From positions 17,425-81,424 of the forward strand of contig PCVP01000016.1 of NCBI GenBank assembly GCA_002787035.1: 64,000 nucleotides of DNA, read 5' to 3'. Both the position numbers and the translations under genes were made by a program. The stretch comes from Candidatus Peregrinibacteria bacterium CG11_big_fil_rev_8_21_14_0_20_49_14. Its GTDB lineage: Bacteria > Patescibacteriota > Gracilibacteria > Peribacterales > Peribacteraceae. The notes under the pieces are model-generated. The model searched no databases and was not told where the DNA came from. It saw nothing but the letters and a program-made list of their open reading frames with translations. The first letter of the stretch is position 1. Every line of letters starts with the position of its first letter. Of this stretch, positions 1 through 8,744 are shown piece after piece.

Positions 1-2
1 GT

Positions 3-425
3 GCTCAAAAAATCCAGAAACGCATCAGCGCTCCTTTGCTCGATAGAATCGATTTAACCATTGCGGTTGAACCTGTGGATATAGACGATTTACAGAGAGG
101 GCCGAAAGGGAACGAGGAAACGAGTGCCACGCTCCGCGAAAGAGTTATTTCGGCTCGCAAAATGCAGCGCGAGCGACTCCGCGGCTACGGCATAAGCACG
201 AATAAGGAGATGGGAGTCACTCATATTGAAACCCTCTGCCCACTTGATGATGTTTGCCTGGGATTACTCAAGCAGGCAGCGCAACGATTGGGTCTTTCGG
301 CACGTGCGTATCACCGGACCATCAAGGTGGCCAGAACCATTGCAGATCTGGCAAATTCCCAAAGCATACAAAAGGTGCACATAGCCGAAGCCTTGCAGTA
401 CAGGCAAAGCATCGGCGCGGAGTAG
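3..425 (+). CDS. comM: Mg chelatase-like ATPase, ComM/YifB family, C-terminal fragment (5' truncated by window)
   Basis: Frame open from the window edge: AQKIQKRISAPLLDRIDLTIAVEP matches the ComM S-x-PLLDRID motif; C-terminal LSARAYHRTIKVARTIADL is typical of ComM. Confidence 0.85.
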   Translation, partial: AQKIQKRISAPLLDRIDLTIAVEPVDIDDLQRGPKGNEETSATLRERVISARKMQRERLRGYGISTNKEMGVTHIETLCPLDDVCLGLLKQAAQRLGLSARAYHRTIKVARTIADLANSQSIQKVHIAEALQYRQSIGAE

Positions 426-441
426 GTGGTATATTGCCTCT

Positions 442-1014
442 GTGATTCATGCGTTTTTGGAACAATCCGGCATTCCTGAGCTACAAGGGAAAGCCCGCAT
501 TGTGCGGTTGGCACATACGGTCTGTGCCATTCCTTGGGGAGAGGCACGCACGGTGGAAGATGTACTGCAAAAGAATGTGGGTACATGCACAGGGAAACAC
601 CTGCTGTTTCAAGCGTGCTGTGAGGAACTCGGCATACGGTATCGTCCTGTTGTTTGCACGTTCTTCTGGAGTGCTCAGGAAATTAAGTTTCCTGAAAATC
701 TCCTGCATATTCTTCGGGGACGGGAATGGGAACACGGACATAATTTCGTACAGATACAAAACAGTGATGCACAGTGGATAGATGTGGATATCACGTGGGA
801 TGCACCGCTTGCTCCGTACGGATTTGCCACCTTCCCGGAAACGTGGGACGGAGAAACCTCTTTCGTTGGACTACGACAGATAGAGAAAAGATGGGAGGGG
901 GCAGATGTTTCTAAGAAGAAGAAGGAAATAGTACACAGCCTGTCTCCCGACCAAAAAAACAGGCGAGATGTTTTCTTGAAAGAATTCATTCATTGGATCG
1001 ACTCCCTCCGTTAG
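442..1014 (+). CDS. transglutaminase-like domain protein
   Basis: GTCTGKHLLFQACCEELGI (Cys), GHNFVQI (His), WIDVDITWD (Asp) match a transglutaminase-like Cys-His-Asp layout; GTG start. Confidence 0.65.
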   Translation: MIHAFLEQSGIPELQGKARIVRLAHTVCAIPWGEARTVEDVLQKNVGTCTGKHLLFQACCEELGIRYRPVVCTFFWSAQEIKFPENLLHILRGREWEHGHNFVQIQNSDAQWIDVDITWDAPLAPYGFATFPETWDGETSFVGLRQIEKRWEGADVSKKKKEIVHSLSPDQKNRRDVFLKEFIHWIDSLR

Positions 1015-1033
1015 CTGTGGAATAGTATAAGCG

Positions 1034-1873
1034 ATGCACTTCGCAGATGCTCTCACGCAGCGCTCTCAGAACACAGCTCCTATTTGTGTGGGGTTGGATC
1101 CGAATCTCTCCAAACTTCCGGACGGTATTACGAAAGATGCTGCGGGGGTACTGAGTTTTTCCAAAGGAATCATAGATGCGGTGAAGGATATCGCCGTATG
1201 TGTAAAGCCGCAGATGGCCTACTACGAAGTATTGGGCTGGGAGGGTATGAAGGTATTCTGGGAATCATGCGCGTACGCAAAAGAGCAGGGGCTTCTTGTA
1301 ATTGCAGACGGAAAGCGCAACGACATCGGCTCCACATGCGATGCATATGCGGATGCATACCTGCATGAGCACAGCCCCATAGATGCGCTTACCGTTTCAC
1401 CCTACCTTGGATCTGACGGCATCAAACCGTTTATGGAACGTTGTGCCAAAAATGAGAAAGGGATCTTTGTCTTGGTAAAAACAAGCAACCCCAGTTCGGG
1501 CGAACTGCAAGACCTGCCGTGCGGAGATGAAGTCGTACACGAACACATGGCTCAATTGGTGGAGAGTTGGGCAACCGAACACTTGGGATCTGCATCCGGT
1601 TTCTCTTGTATCGGGGCAGTTGTGGGAGCCACCTACCCCGAAGAACTGACGTACCTGAGAACTCTCATGCCTCATGTTCCCATTCTTATTCCGGGCTACG
1701 GAGCACAGGGTGGAGAAGCGGAAGATGTACGACCGGGATTCGTACCGAACGGAACGGGAGCAATTGTGAACTCTTCACGAGGAATCATATTCGCAAGCAG
1801 CGGCAACGACTGGCAAGAAGCAGCTTCAAAAGCTGCCCACGAAATGGCAGAGGTTATTACGGGTCTGTTCTAA
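1034..1873 (+). CDS. pyrF: orotidine 5'-phosphate decarboxylase (type 2 family)
   Basis: CVGLDPNLSKLP, VKPQMAYYEVLG, VIADGKRNDIGST and PGYGAQGG motifs. Confidence 0.93.
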   Translation: MHFADALTQRSQNTAPICVGLDPNLSKLPDGITKDAAGVLSFSKGIIDAVKDIAVCVKPQMAYYEVLGWEGMKVFWESCAYAKEQGLLVIADGKRNDIGSTCDAYADAYLHEHSPIDALTVSPYLGSDGIKPFMERCAKNEKGIFVLVKTSNPSSGELQDLPCGDEVVHEHMAQLVESWATEHLGSASGFSCIGAVVGATYPEELTYLRTLMPHVPILIPGYGAQGGEAEDVRPGFVPNGTGAIVNSSRGIIFASSGNDWQEAASKAAHEMAEVITGLF

Positions 1874-3528
1874 TACGTCCAGACTGTGCCGCTCGGCAAC
1901 GGGATTTGCGCATCTACCCACTGAAAATCGGCAGATCCGTCTGTCCATCGAATATCGCCTTGGCCGGATAGAGAGCCGTAGCTTTCTATATTTACCTGCA
2001 TAGAATCACCGCGAGAAGCCTGACTAAGGTTCACATTGCCGTACAAATCAAACACATCTCCCCGCCCTATTTCTTCCGGCAGAGCCAAGCAATTTACCGT
2101 CATGCGATCGAGAATATCATCGTTCTCTGTTGTGCACGGATACGTTCCAAAGTCACCTTCGCTCCTTACCTCCCAATTTGTAAGCTGAATTCCGGACGCA
2201 TGCTGCACATGGAATTGAAGGTGGCGCACGCGAAAATTCACACCCGTAACCACTTCTCTTTCTATACGAAACGACGCAAGTTTTCGTGCATTACTCTGCT
2301 GCAACTCGCCGGTATCCTGTAATTCATTTTTTACACCCGTAATGCGTGCCTGTGCGGTTTGGTGCATGGGATAATGCGCACCTGAAGGCACAATTTGATA
2401 ACTGACGGTTGCATCTTCCGTCTCTCCGACAATGACGAACATCGTTTTCACTTCTACTAAATCTTCCGAGAAGCCTCCCGTACCTCTTTCTTTCAGTAAC
2501 GCGTGCACCACTATCGTAGTCGGCTGCCCCGCAGGGAAAATATATCCCGTATCTCCGGGATTGAAGTCCGCTATCCATGTTTCATTGTCTCGATCACGCA
2601 AATCCAATTTTAATGTACCCAGATATGCTCCGCTTGCATCTTCCACGGAGAGTGACTGCAGGCTGCGAGCCTCTTTCTCCAACGTGATTTTCACTTGCCG
2701 AAGCTCTACGGGATTATCTCGCACAAACAACTTCGCATCTGCTATCGGAGTACTCTCACCCACCAGTAGAATGCTGCTTTGAATCGGTAAACGTATGCCC
2801 GGTTCAGGAGAAGGAAGTTCGGGCTGAGGTTCGGGCTGAGGTTCGGGTTCGGGCTTTGGCTGCGGTTGAGGTGGTGTAATGACAACGACATGCTTACCCA
2901 GTTCCGCCTTTCTGTAGTCTCCCAGAAGGCCGTCGAACTCCGCACGATATGCGGCAGCAAGCCTCGCCATCTGCCCGCGTGTTATATACCTGTCGTACGG
3001 AAGAGAAATAGGCAAAATCGTTTTATGATTTATGGCAGCCTGCACGTAGAACTCATACCATGGCGCATCCTGCTCCGCATATGCGGTGTATTCGTATAAC
3101 TCTCCCAAAATTTTCAGTGCTTCGGCATAGTTCACGGGGTTACCCGGACGAAAGTTTCCGTCAGGATACCCTGCGATGATATTGCGCTTCTTGGCCAAAC
3201 ACACATACGGCGAGAACCAATCTTCTGCTTGCACATCCGGAAAACACCTCTTGGAATCCGAAGTGGATACTGCAATGCGGGGGTAGCTGAGAATCGCAAT
3301 CTTTAGAAATTCCGCTCTGTTAAGAGTGCGTGCCGCAAGAAACGTGCCATCCGGATTGCCTTGCACGGCTCCGATATTGGTAAGCAGACTTATACCCGCA
3401 GCTTCCGCGGGACGAAAAGGAGCATCCGTATACATAAGGCTCTGGTCTGAGAAATCCAGAGCAGCCACTCCGAGCGGTAAAACCACACAACCGATTACAA
3501 TCGCAATACGTCGCATGGAAGACATCAT
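1870..3528 (-). CDS. secreted S-layer homology (SLH) domain protein with Pro/Glu linker
   Basis: Signal peptide; three SLH-like segments (VQGNPDGTFLAARTLNRAEFLKI, IIAGYPDGNFRPGNPVNYAEALKI, YITRGQMARLAAAY); PQPQPKPEPEPQPEPQPE linker. Exact start among several Met codons uncertain. Confidence 0.8.
   Translation of the reverse strand: MMSSMRRIAIVIGCVVLPLGVAALDFSDQSLMYTDAPFRPAEAAGISLLTNIGAVQGNPDGTFLAARTLNRAEFLKIAILSYPRIAVSTSDSKRCFPDVQAEDWFSPYVCLAKKRNIIAGYPDGNFRPGNPVNYAEALKILGELYEYTAYAEQDAPWYEFYVQAAINHKTILPISLPYDRYITRGQMARLAAAYRAEFDGLLGDYRKAELGKHVVVITPPQPQPKPEPEPQPEPQPELPSPEPGIRLPIQSSILLVGESTPIADAKLFVRDNPVELRQVKITLEKEARSLQSLSVEDASGAYLGTLKLDLRDRDNETWIADFNPGDTGYIFPAGQPTTIVVHALLKERGTGGFSEDLVEVKTMFVIVGETEDATVSYQIVPSGAHYPMHQTAQARITGVKNELQDTGELQQSNARKLASFRIEREVVTGVNFRVRHLQFHVQHASGIQLTNWEVRSEGDFGTYPCTTENDDILDRMTVNCLALPEEIGRGDVFDLYGNVNLSQASRGDSMQVNIESYGSLSGQGDIRWTDGSADFQWVDAQIPLPSGTVWTY
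2809..2868. repeat. low-complexity repeat coding for the P/E/Q linker
   Basis: Reiterated ggttcgggctga units on the + strand. Confidence 0.6.
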
Positions 3529-3576
3529 AGCGTGAATGTGAGAATCACGAAAACTACGGTTTTTCAATTCATTCGT

Positions 3577-3606
3577 TTGACAAGTACTTTACGTATCAAG
3601 TATTAT
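3577..3606 (+). promoter_or_regulatory. sigma70-like promoter of marR-like gene
   Basis: TTGACA (3577-3582), 18 bp spacer, TATTAT (3601-3606); ATG at 3615. Confidence 0.55.
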
Positions 3607-3614
3607 ACAAGCAT

Positions 3615-4043
3615 ATGATTACTACTTCTCCCGAATTGAAACTGCTTATGAATATTGCGACTGTTCAAGCGGTCATGAGCAGAAAATTTGACGGAAGGCT
3701 TGGCAGCCTTGGTTTCACTGAATTTCTTATTCTATTTCATCTAAATAACGTAGCAAGTGGCAAACTTCGTCGTGTAGACCTGGCAGAACAAGTAGGGCTT
3801 ACTGCATCTGCAGTAACGCGGTTGCTTGCACCCATGGAAAAAATCGGTTTGGTGCAACGCGAGCAGAACGCTAAAGATGCGCGTGTAAGCTATGTCAGCC
3901 TGGCTACGGGGGGCAAAAGAATGCTTCGAGAATCGATGGAAAACGCAGAGGAGCTGGCAAAGAGTCTGCTTTCGGAATCTGATAAGCAAGCTTTGGAAAA
4001 TGCTTCTGTTCTCATGCGGAGACTGGGTGGAACTGTGCAATAG
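3615..4043 (+). CDS. MarR family transcriptional regulator
   Basis: Winged-helix: RRVDLAEQVGLTASAVTRLLAPMEKIGLVQREQNAKDARVSYVSLA. Confidence 0.85.
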   Translation: MITTSPELKLLMNIATVQAVMSRKFDGRLGSLGFTEFLILFHLNNVASGKLRRVDLAEQVGLTASAVTRLLAPMEKIGLVQREQNAKDARVSYVSLATGGKRMLRESMENAEELAKSLLSESDKQALENASVLMRRLGGTVQ

Positions 4044-4071
4044 AGATTGCGTGATGGTAACCAGAGCTTTT

Positions 4072-4659
4072 CTATTTATTGGACGTTGGTTTTTGTTTTA
4101 CCATTGATAAAAAAGAGGGGAGAAACCTAGCAGTGTGCTGCATGTATTTTTCGTATTCTTCTCCGTAAGCATTCAGAAGCTCACGTTCTTCAATTGGTGT
4201 GCGAACAATCATCACAATTAAAACAACCAGTAGAAATCCTCCACCAAGAAACCAGTTAGCAGTTAGGAATAATATTCCTGTCCCTAGCAATAGAAACACC
4301 AGATACATCGGATGGCGGACAAATGCGTACGGTCCAGTTTTTACCACGTGTCCGTCGGGGCGAATTTGTACGGTGCCTGTGAAATTTCTTGAGAGATGTT
4401 TCTGCACCCAAAGTATTGCAGGCAATGATAAAGTCATAAGAAGCGCACCAGCCCAACGCAGGGCATCACTCAGTGGCAAATGTGACCACTCCATAAGCGG
4501 CGGCCATGCCATGTATGCCAAAAATCCAATTGCAAGCGGCAAACCAAAGAGTGCTCGAATAATGACAAATGCACCCTCGCCTTTTGTATTTTGGCGTACG
4601 CCAGATGCACCATCCGCATATCCACTGAAGTAGAGCCGAATGCCAGTAAAAAGCATCAC
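4072..4659 (-). CDS. isoprenylcysteine carboxyl methyltransferase-like membrane protein
   Basis: GPYAFVRHPMYLVFLLLGTGI and EERELLNAYGEEYEKYMQHTARFLP are typical of the ICMT/PEMT family. Confidence 0.8.
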   Translation of the reverse strand: MMLFTGIRLYFSGYADGASGVRQNTKGEGAFVIIRALFGLPLAIGFLAYMAWPPLMEWSHLPLSDALRWAGALLMTLSLPAILWVQKHLSRNFTGTVQIRPDGHVVKTGPYAFVRHPMYLVFLLLGTGILFLTANWFLGGGFLLVVLIVMIVRTPIEERELLNAYGEEYEKYMQHTARFLPSFLSMVKQKPTSNK

Positions 4660-4744
4660 TAGAATAAGGAAGGCCGTATGGTATGGGTATTGAGTTTCTA
4701 TAGAAACGATTATATCAAAAAACCACGTTGTGTTTTAGTAAACT

Positions 4745-4837
4745 ATCGCGAAGCGCGGCTTTGCCGCGCTGGAGCGATTCCATTAAAGGGAAAGGGGTTC
4801 CGTAGGGGAAAACCGTAGGTTTTCCCATGCGACGAAG
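4745..4837. repeat. tRNA-adjacent structured repeat, copy 1
   Basis: Shares ATCGCGAAGCG-GGC...GCCGCGCTGGAGCGATTC...AAGGGAA-GG...AAACCGTAGGTTT with 18119-18231; both lie directly 3' of a tRNA. Confidence 0.7.
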
Positions 4838-4912
4838 TGGTGCTCCCGGCGGGAATCGAACCTGCATTTGCCCCTTAGGAGAGGGCTGTTCTATCCATTG
4901 AACTACAGGAGC
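4838..4912 (-). tRNA. tRNA-Arg (anticodon CCT)
   Basis: Reverse complement GCTCCTG TA GTTCAATGGATAGAAC A GCCCT CTCCTAA GGGGC AAAT GCAGG TTCGATT CCCGC CGGGAGC A CCA folds as a cloverleaf with encoded CCA; one A-C mismatch in the T stem. Confidence 0.9.
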
Positions 4913-4980
4913 ACACATAAGAAAAAGATTATGCCACAAAGACTACTGACGAGTACCCACCCCTACAAGCAATCTCGGCA

Positions 4981-5517
4981 CTATCCCTTCTTCAGCACCA
5001 CCACTTCACGTCCTTCCACCGGCAATCCCTTTACCTTGTATTCGCTCACAGCCTCCTGATTCTGCGCTCCACAGACATTCAATATTTCTGCATAGGTAGC
5101 TTCATCTCCGTTTGGAACGGGAATGAAGATACGAGGGTCTATTTCATCGACCAGTTTTTGTACCAACTTGGGATTGTTTGACGGGAGAACCAGCACATCT
5201 ATGTTCCCCAGCAACTCCAATTCATGGTCTTGCCATTCCTGAAGAGGAGCAGAAAGAAAACCAATGCGCACATCGTCCATTTCGACTGAGTATGAAACCT
5301 GACCCCCTTCGTTCTGCCCAATGCCACGAATGGCAATATTCTGTATATCGAACTCTCCGGGCCAAGAAATTATACCCTCCTGCGGAATTTCTTCCGGTTG
5401 TGCGCACAGAGTAAGCAGTGCATTCGCCTTCTCTATTTTATCCGGGAAGACAACGACCGCTTTGTCGCCCCATTCGCAGCGAACAGATGCACCCTTTGGT
5501 GAGCTAAAAACTAACAT
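4981..5517 (-). CDS. metallo-beta-lactamase-superfamily-like protein (divergent)
   Basis: IISWPGEFDIQNIAIRGIG and NIDVLVLP.NNPKLVQKLVDEIDPRIFIPV resemble short UlaG/MBL-like proteins of CPR bacteria. Confidence 0.5.
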   Translation of the reverse strand: MLVFSSPKGASVRCEWGDKAVVVFPDKIEKANALLTLCAQPEEIPQEGIISWPGEFDIQNIAIRGIGQNEGGQVSYSVEMDDVRIGFLSAPLQEWQDHELELLGNIDVLVLPSNNPKLVQKLVDEIDPRIFIPVPNGDEATYAEILNVCGAQNQEAVSEYKVKGLPVEGREVVVLKKG

Positions 5518-5591
5518 CGCAAAGATGATACTGGAGGGAAGGATACACGCAAAGAAATTTGCTCGGGATTCGTACTCCTTCTAAAGGAGAG

Positions 5592-5620
5592 ATACTATCT
5601 GATAGTATATTGATATCAAT
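5592..5620. promoter_or_regulatory. two abutting perfect palindromes (putative operators)
   Basis: ATACTATC-T-GATAGTAT (5592-5608) followed directly by ATTGATATCAAT (5609-5620), 7 bp before ATG 5628. Confidence 0.5.
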
Positions 5621-5627
5621 TTGTTCT

Positions 5628-8600
5628 ATGCGTAGTACTTTCGATAAGCGATTGGTCATCATAGGGATTATTTCTGCGGTTATAGCCGTTCATTTCTGGG
5701 CGGGTTCTCGTATTCCACAACTGAATGAAAAAGCGTCGATGGGTACGGAAATGAGTATGAATGCCCTTGGTTTCTCCACGGTATTGGAAGTGCAACCCTC
5801 AGACTCATGGGCGAAAGAAATTGCCTACACATCCATAAACTGGGCACAAACGAATAAGAAAGGAATGACATTCGGAGTCCTGTTTGCCACTTGTCTCATG
5901 ACTATTTTCTCATTGCTGCGAAAGCGTGGAACGAAGGGTAGATTTTCAAACAGCTTCCTCGGCTTCTGTATAGGAGCACCACTGAGCGTATGCGTAAACT
6001 GTGCGGCACCTATGGCTCAGGGTCTTTCAGCCCGCGGTGCAAAAATGGAAACGACTCTCGCAGTAATGATGACCTCTCCGACAATGAACTTCATTGTCCT
6101 TACAATGCTCTTCTCGTTGTTTCCTCCGTATCTCATTGGAATCAAAATCGTATTTACCGTCGTATTTATTCTTGTGGGCATTCCTCTGCTCTCTCGCTTT
6201 GTCTTACAAAAGGAATCCGAAAAGGCGCAAGACTGCGAGTTGCCTGCGTCGCTTATGCAGTCATGCCCTGCCGATACGGCACATACTCCGGAGGGAGAGA
6301 AAGCCGCTACACATTGGTTTCCCGCACTGCTTTGGACTGTAAAAGAACTGTGTAAAAATTTGTGGTTCATATTCAGAACGACTGTTCCTCTCATGCTTGC
6401 CGCAGGAATATTGGGTGCGACGATGATTACGTTGCTTCCGTGGGATTCTATCGTGGAACTTCTCCCAAATGGTGGCATTCTTTCCACTGTCATTGCCATG
6501 GTTGCCCTTGCGGCCGTCGGAACATTTTTACCGGTTCCAATCAGCTTCGATGTACTGACCTGTGCGGTATTACTTGCCGCAGGAATGCCTCCTCACTACG
6601 TAGCGGTGCTGCTGTTTACGTTGGGCATTTACAGTGTTTATTCATTCATGATCGTATGGCAGGCAATTTCACCGAAGACGGCAATCACGCTCTTTCTCTC
6701 TGTCACCCTACTCGGAGTGGCAGCAGGATGCTCGGGCTATGTTCTGCATCAAAGGGTGATTGCAAAAAATATGGCACAGATTTCCCTGTTGCTTTCGGAA
6801 GAAACCGACGAAAAAATGCAACCTGCTCCCCGCATGGAATCTTCTGTACCGATACCGAGAGAGCTTCCGACTGAAGAGGTGCTTCGACCATTTGCAATAC
6901 AAACAGCAAGTGGCATTTCCGTTCTAATATCACCGCTTGCTACACGCTCGGCACCTGCCAAAACACTCTTTACAAAAGTTCCCGCATCTTCCGTAGGACT
7001 GGATGAGCCGTACATATTCTCCTTTTTACGGATGAACTTCCCATTCGAGCAAGGGTACGGCAGGGCAATTGCTACCGGAGACATACACAATGACGGATGG
7101 GCGGATGTTTTGTTTACCTCCGAAGCGGGACTGTCTCTCTATGCAAACTACGACGGTCATTTTGAAAAACAAGAAATAAATGTGCCGGAAATGAAGCAAC
7201 ACATCATTACGAATGCTGCTTTGGTCGATGTAAACAATGACAACTGGTTGGATATTTTCTATACCACCCTTACGAAAGGGTCTCACATTATTTTCAATAA
7301 TCATGGAGTATTTCAGTCGGAGGGATATCGCCCCGTAACGGAGGACAATGTCTCCATTATGACAACGGCAATGGGTTTTGGTGATTTGGATAACAACGGT
7401 TTCATAGATGTTGTACTGGGCAAGTGGGACTGGTCGCTCGATGGTGTCACCAAAACTTCGGCAAATTCAGAAATTCGACTCCTGATGAATGACGGAGATA
7501 TTTTTCGCAGTGTGCAACTGTTGGCCGCACCTGTAAATCCGACCAGTATTCTCATTACGGATTTCGACGCAGACGGTTACCGAGACATTATTGTAGGAAA
7601 CGATCTCTCCTCTCCGGATTTGTACTATCTCGGGAAAGGCAACGGTGAATTTAGTGTAATAAACCATAAGCAAAAACTTATTTCCAATACCACTTCCCAC
7701 ACGATGAGTGTTGCGGGAGCGGATATAAATAACGATCTTACGCAGGAGATTCTCCTGGCCAACATCGCACGGTACGAAGACCATGATCATGCATCACCCT
7801 CGTATGAAGAAGCATGTGAACTTCTCAAGAATGAAGAGAAACTGTCATGTAAGAGAGACTATCTGTTGCAAGAAACATTCTCATTGGCAAAAAAGAATGA
7901 AGATGTGTCTGTCTGTATGAAGATAGAAGACAAATCGTACAGAAAGCAGTGTATTTTGTATTACTACGTCCGAGAGAAAAATTGTGAAAAAATTCCTACT
8001 TCATGGGAAGAATCTTCCTTCGTATGCAATGCACTGAAGAAGGAAGCCAGCAGGCATTTTAAAAACCCAATTTTCAATTTCTCCATTCCGCAAACGGTTA
8101 AGAAGAATGTGTTGCTGGTACGAAACGGGAGTGGCGGATTTACGGATATGGCTGAAGAATACGGAGTAGATAAGGCGGGCTGGGCTTGGAATATGCAATT
8201 TGCCGATATGAATAATGATGAATGGCAGGATATTTTTACCGTCAACGGTTCCACTATTGCTGTCAAAATTCGTGAATCCAATTACGCATTCATCAACCAA
8301 AGAGGAGAAAATTTTGTAAACGCAACGCAAGAACTTGGCTTAACTTCCCACAGTACTACGAACTCATACAGCTATATGGATATCGATAACGACGGCGATT
8401 TGGATATCGTCACTATTCCTATAAATGCCCCCATAGAGGTATACATGAACAATGAAAACGACAATAACGCAATTGCTGTGGAGCTGCGTGACTCCAAAGG
8501 AAATTCGTTTGGAGTGGGCAGTCTTATCTCTCTCTATTATACGGACGGAACTGCGCCTCACCAACTGCGAGAAATCGTAGCCAGCGGAGGGAAAGGGTCA

Positions 8601-8744
8601 TTCCATGCGCCCGTCGGATTTTTTGGTCTCGGCAAAAGTACAAAAGTGGATCGCATGGAAATCGTATGGCCGGATGGAATTCGCACCGTCCTGAGCGGGG
8701 AATTCATGGCAGGCAACAGATATCGAATAGAGAGAGAAAACTAA
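5628..8744 (+). CDS. predicted permease fused to FG-GAP/VCBS repeats and an ASPIC/UnbV-like C-terminal domain
   Basis: N-terminal multi-TM with GAPLSVCVNCAAPMAQGLSARGAKMETTLAVMMTSPTMNFIVL (PF03773-like); repeated DxNxDGxxD (DIHNDGWAD, DVNNDNWLD, DLDNNGFID, DFDADGYRD, DMNNDEWQD, DIDNDGDLD); C-terminal GVGSLISLYY...IVASGGKGSFHAPVGFFGLGKSTKVDRMEIVWPDG is ASPIC/UnbV-like. Confidence 0.8.
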   Translation: MRSTFDKRLVIIGIISAVIAVHFWAGSRIPQLNEKASMGTEMSMNALGFSTVLEVQPSDSWAKEIAYTSINWAQTNKKGMTFGVLFATCLMTIFSLLRKRGTKGRFSNSFLGFCIGAPLSVCVNCAAPMAQGLSARGAKMETTLAVMMTSPTMNFIVLTMLFSLFPPYLIGIKIVFTVVFILVGIPLLSRFVLQKESEKAQDCELPASLMQSCPADTAHTPEGEKAATHWFPALLWTVKELCKNLWFIFRTTVPLMLAAGILGATMITLLPWDSIVELLPNGGILSTVIAMVALAAVGTFLPVPISFDVLTCAVLLAAGMPPHYVAVLLFTLGIYSVYSFMIVWQAISPKTAITLFLSVTLLGVAAGCSGYVLHQRVIAKNMAQISLLLSEETDEKMQPAPRMESSVPIPRELPTEEVLRPFAIQTASGISVLISPLATRSAPAKTLFTKVPASSVGLDEPYIFSFLRMNFPFEQGYGRAIATGDIHNDGWADVLFTSEAGLSLYANYDGHFEKQEINVPEMKQHIITNAALVDVNNDNWLDIFYTTLTKGSHIIFNNHGVFQSEGYRPVTEDNVSIMTTAMGFGDLDNNGFIDVVLGKWDWSLDGVTKTSANSEIRLLMNDGDIFRSVQLLAAPVNPTSILITDFDADGYRDIIVGNDLSSPDLYYLGKGNGEFSVINHKQKLISNTTSHTMSVAGADINNDLTQEILLANIARYEDHDHASPSYEEACELLKNEEKLSCKRDYLLQETFSLAKKNEDVSVCMKIEDKSYRKQCILYYYVREKNCEKIPTSWEESSFVCNALKKEASRHFKNPIFNFSIPQTVKKNVLLVRNGSGGFTDMAEEYGVDKAGWAWNMQFADMNNDEWQDIFTVNGSTIAVKIRESNYAFINQRGENFVNATQELGLTSHSTTNSYSYMDIDNDGDLDIVTIPINAPIEVYMNNENDNNAIAVELRDSKGNSFGVGSLISLYYTDGTAPHQLREIVASGGKGSFHAPVGFFGLGKSTKVDRMEIVWPDGIRTVLSGEFMAGNRYRIEREN

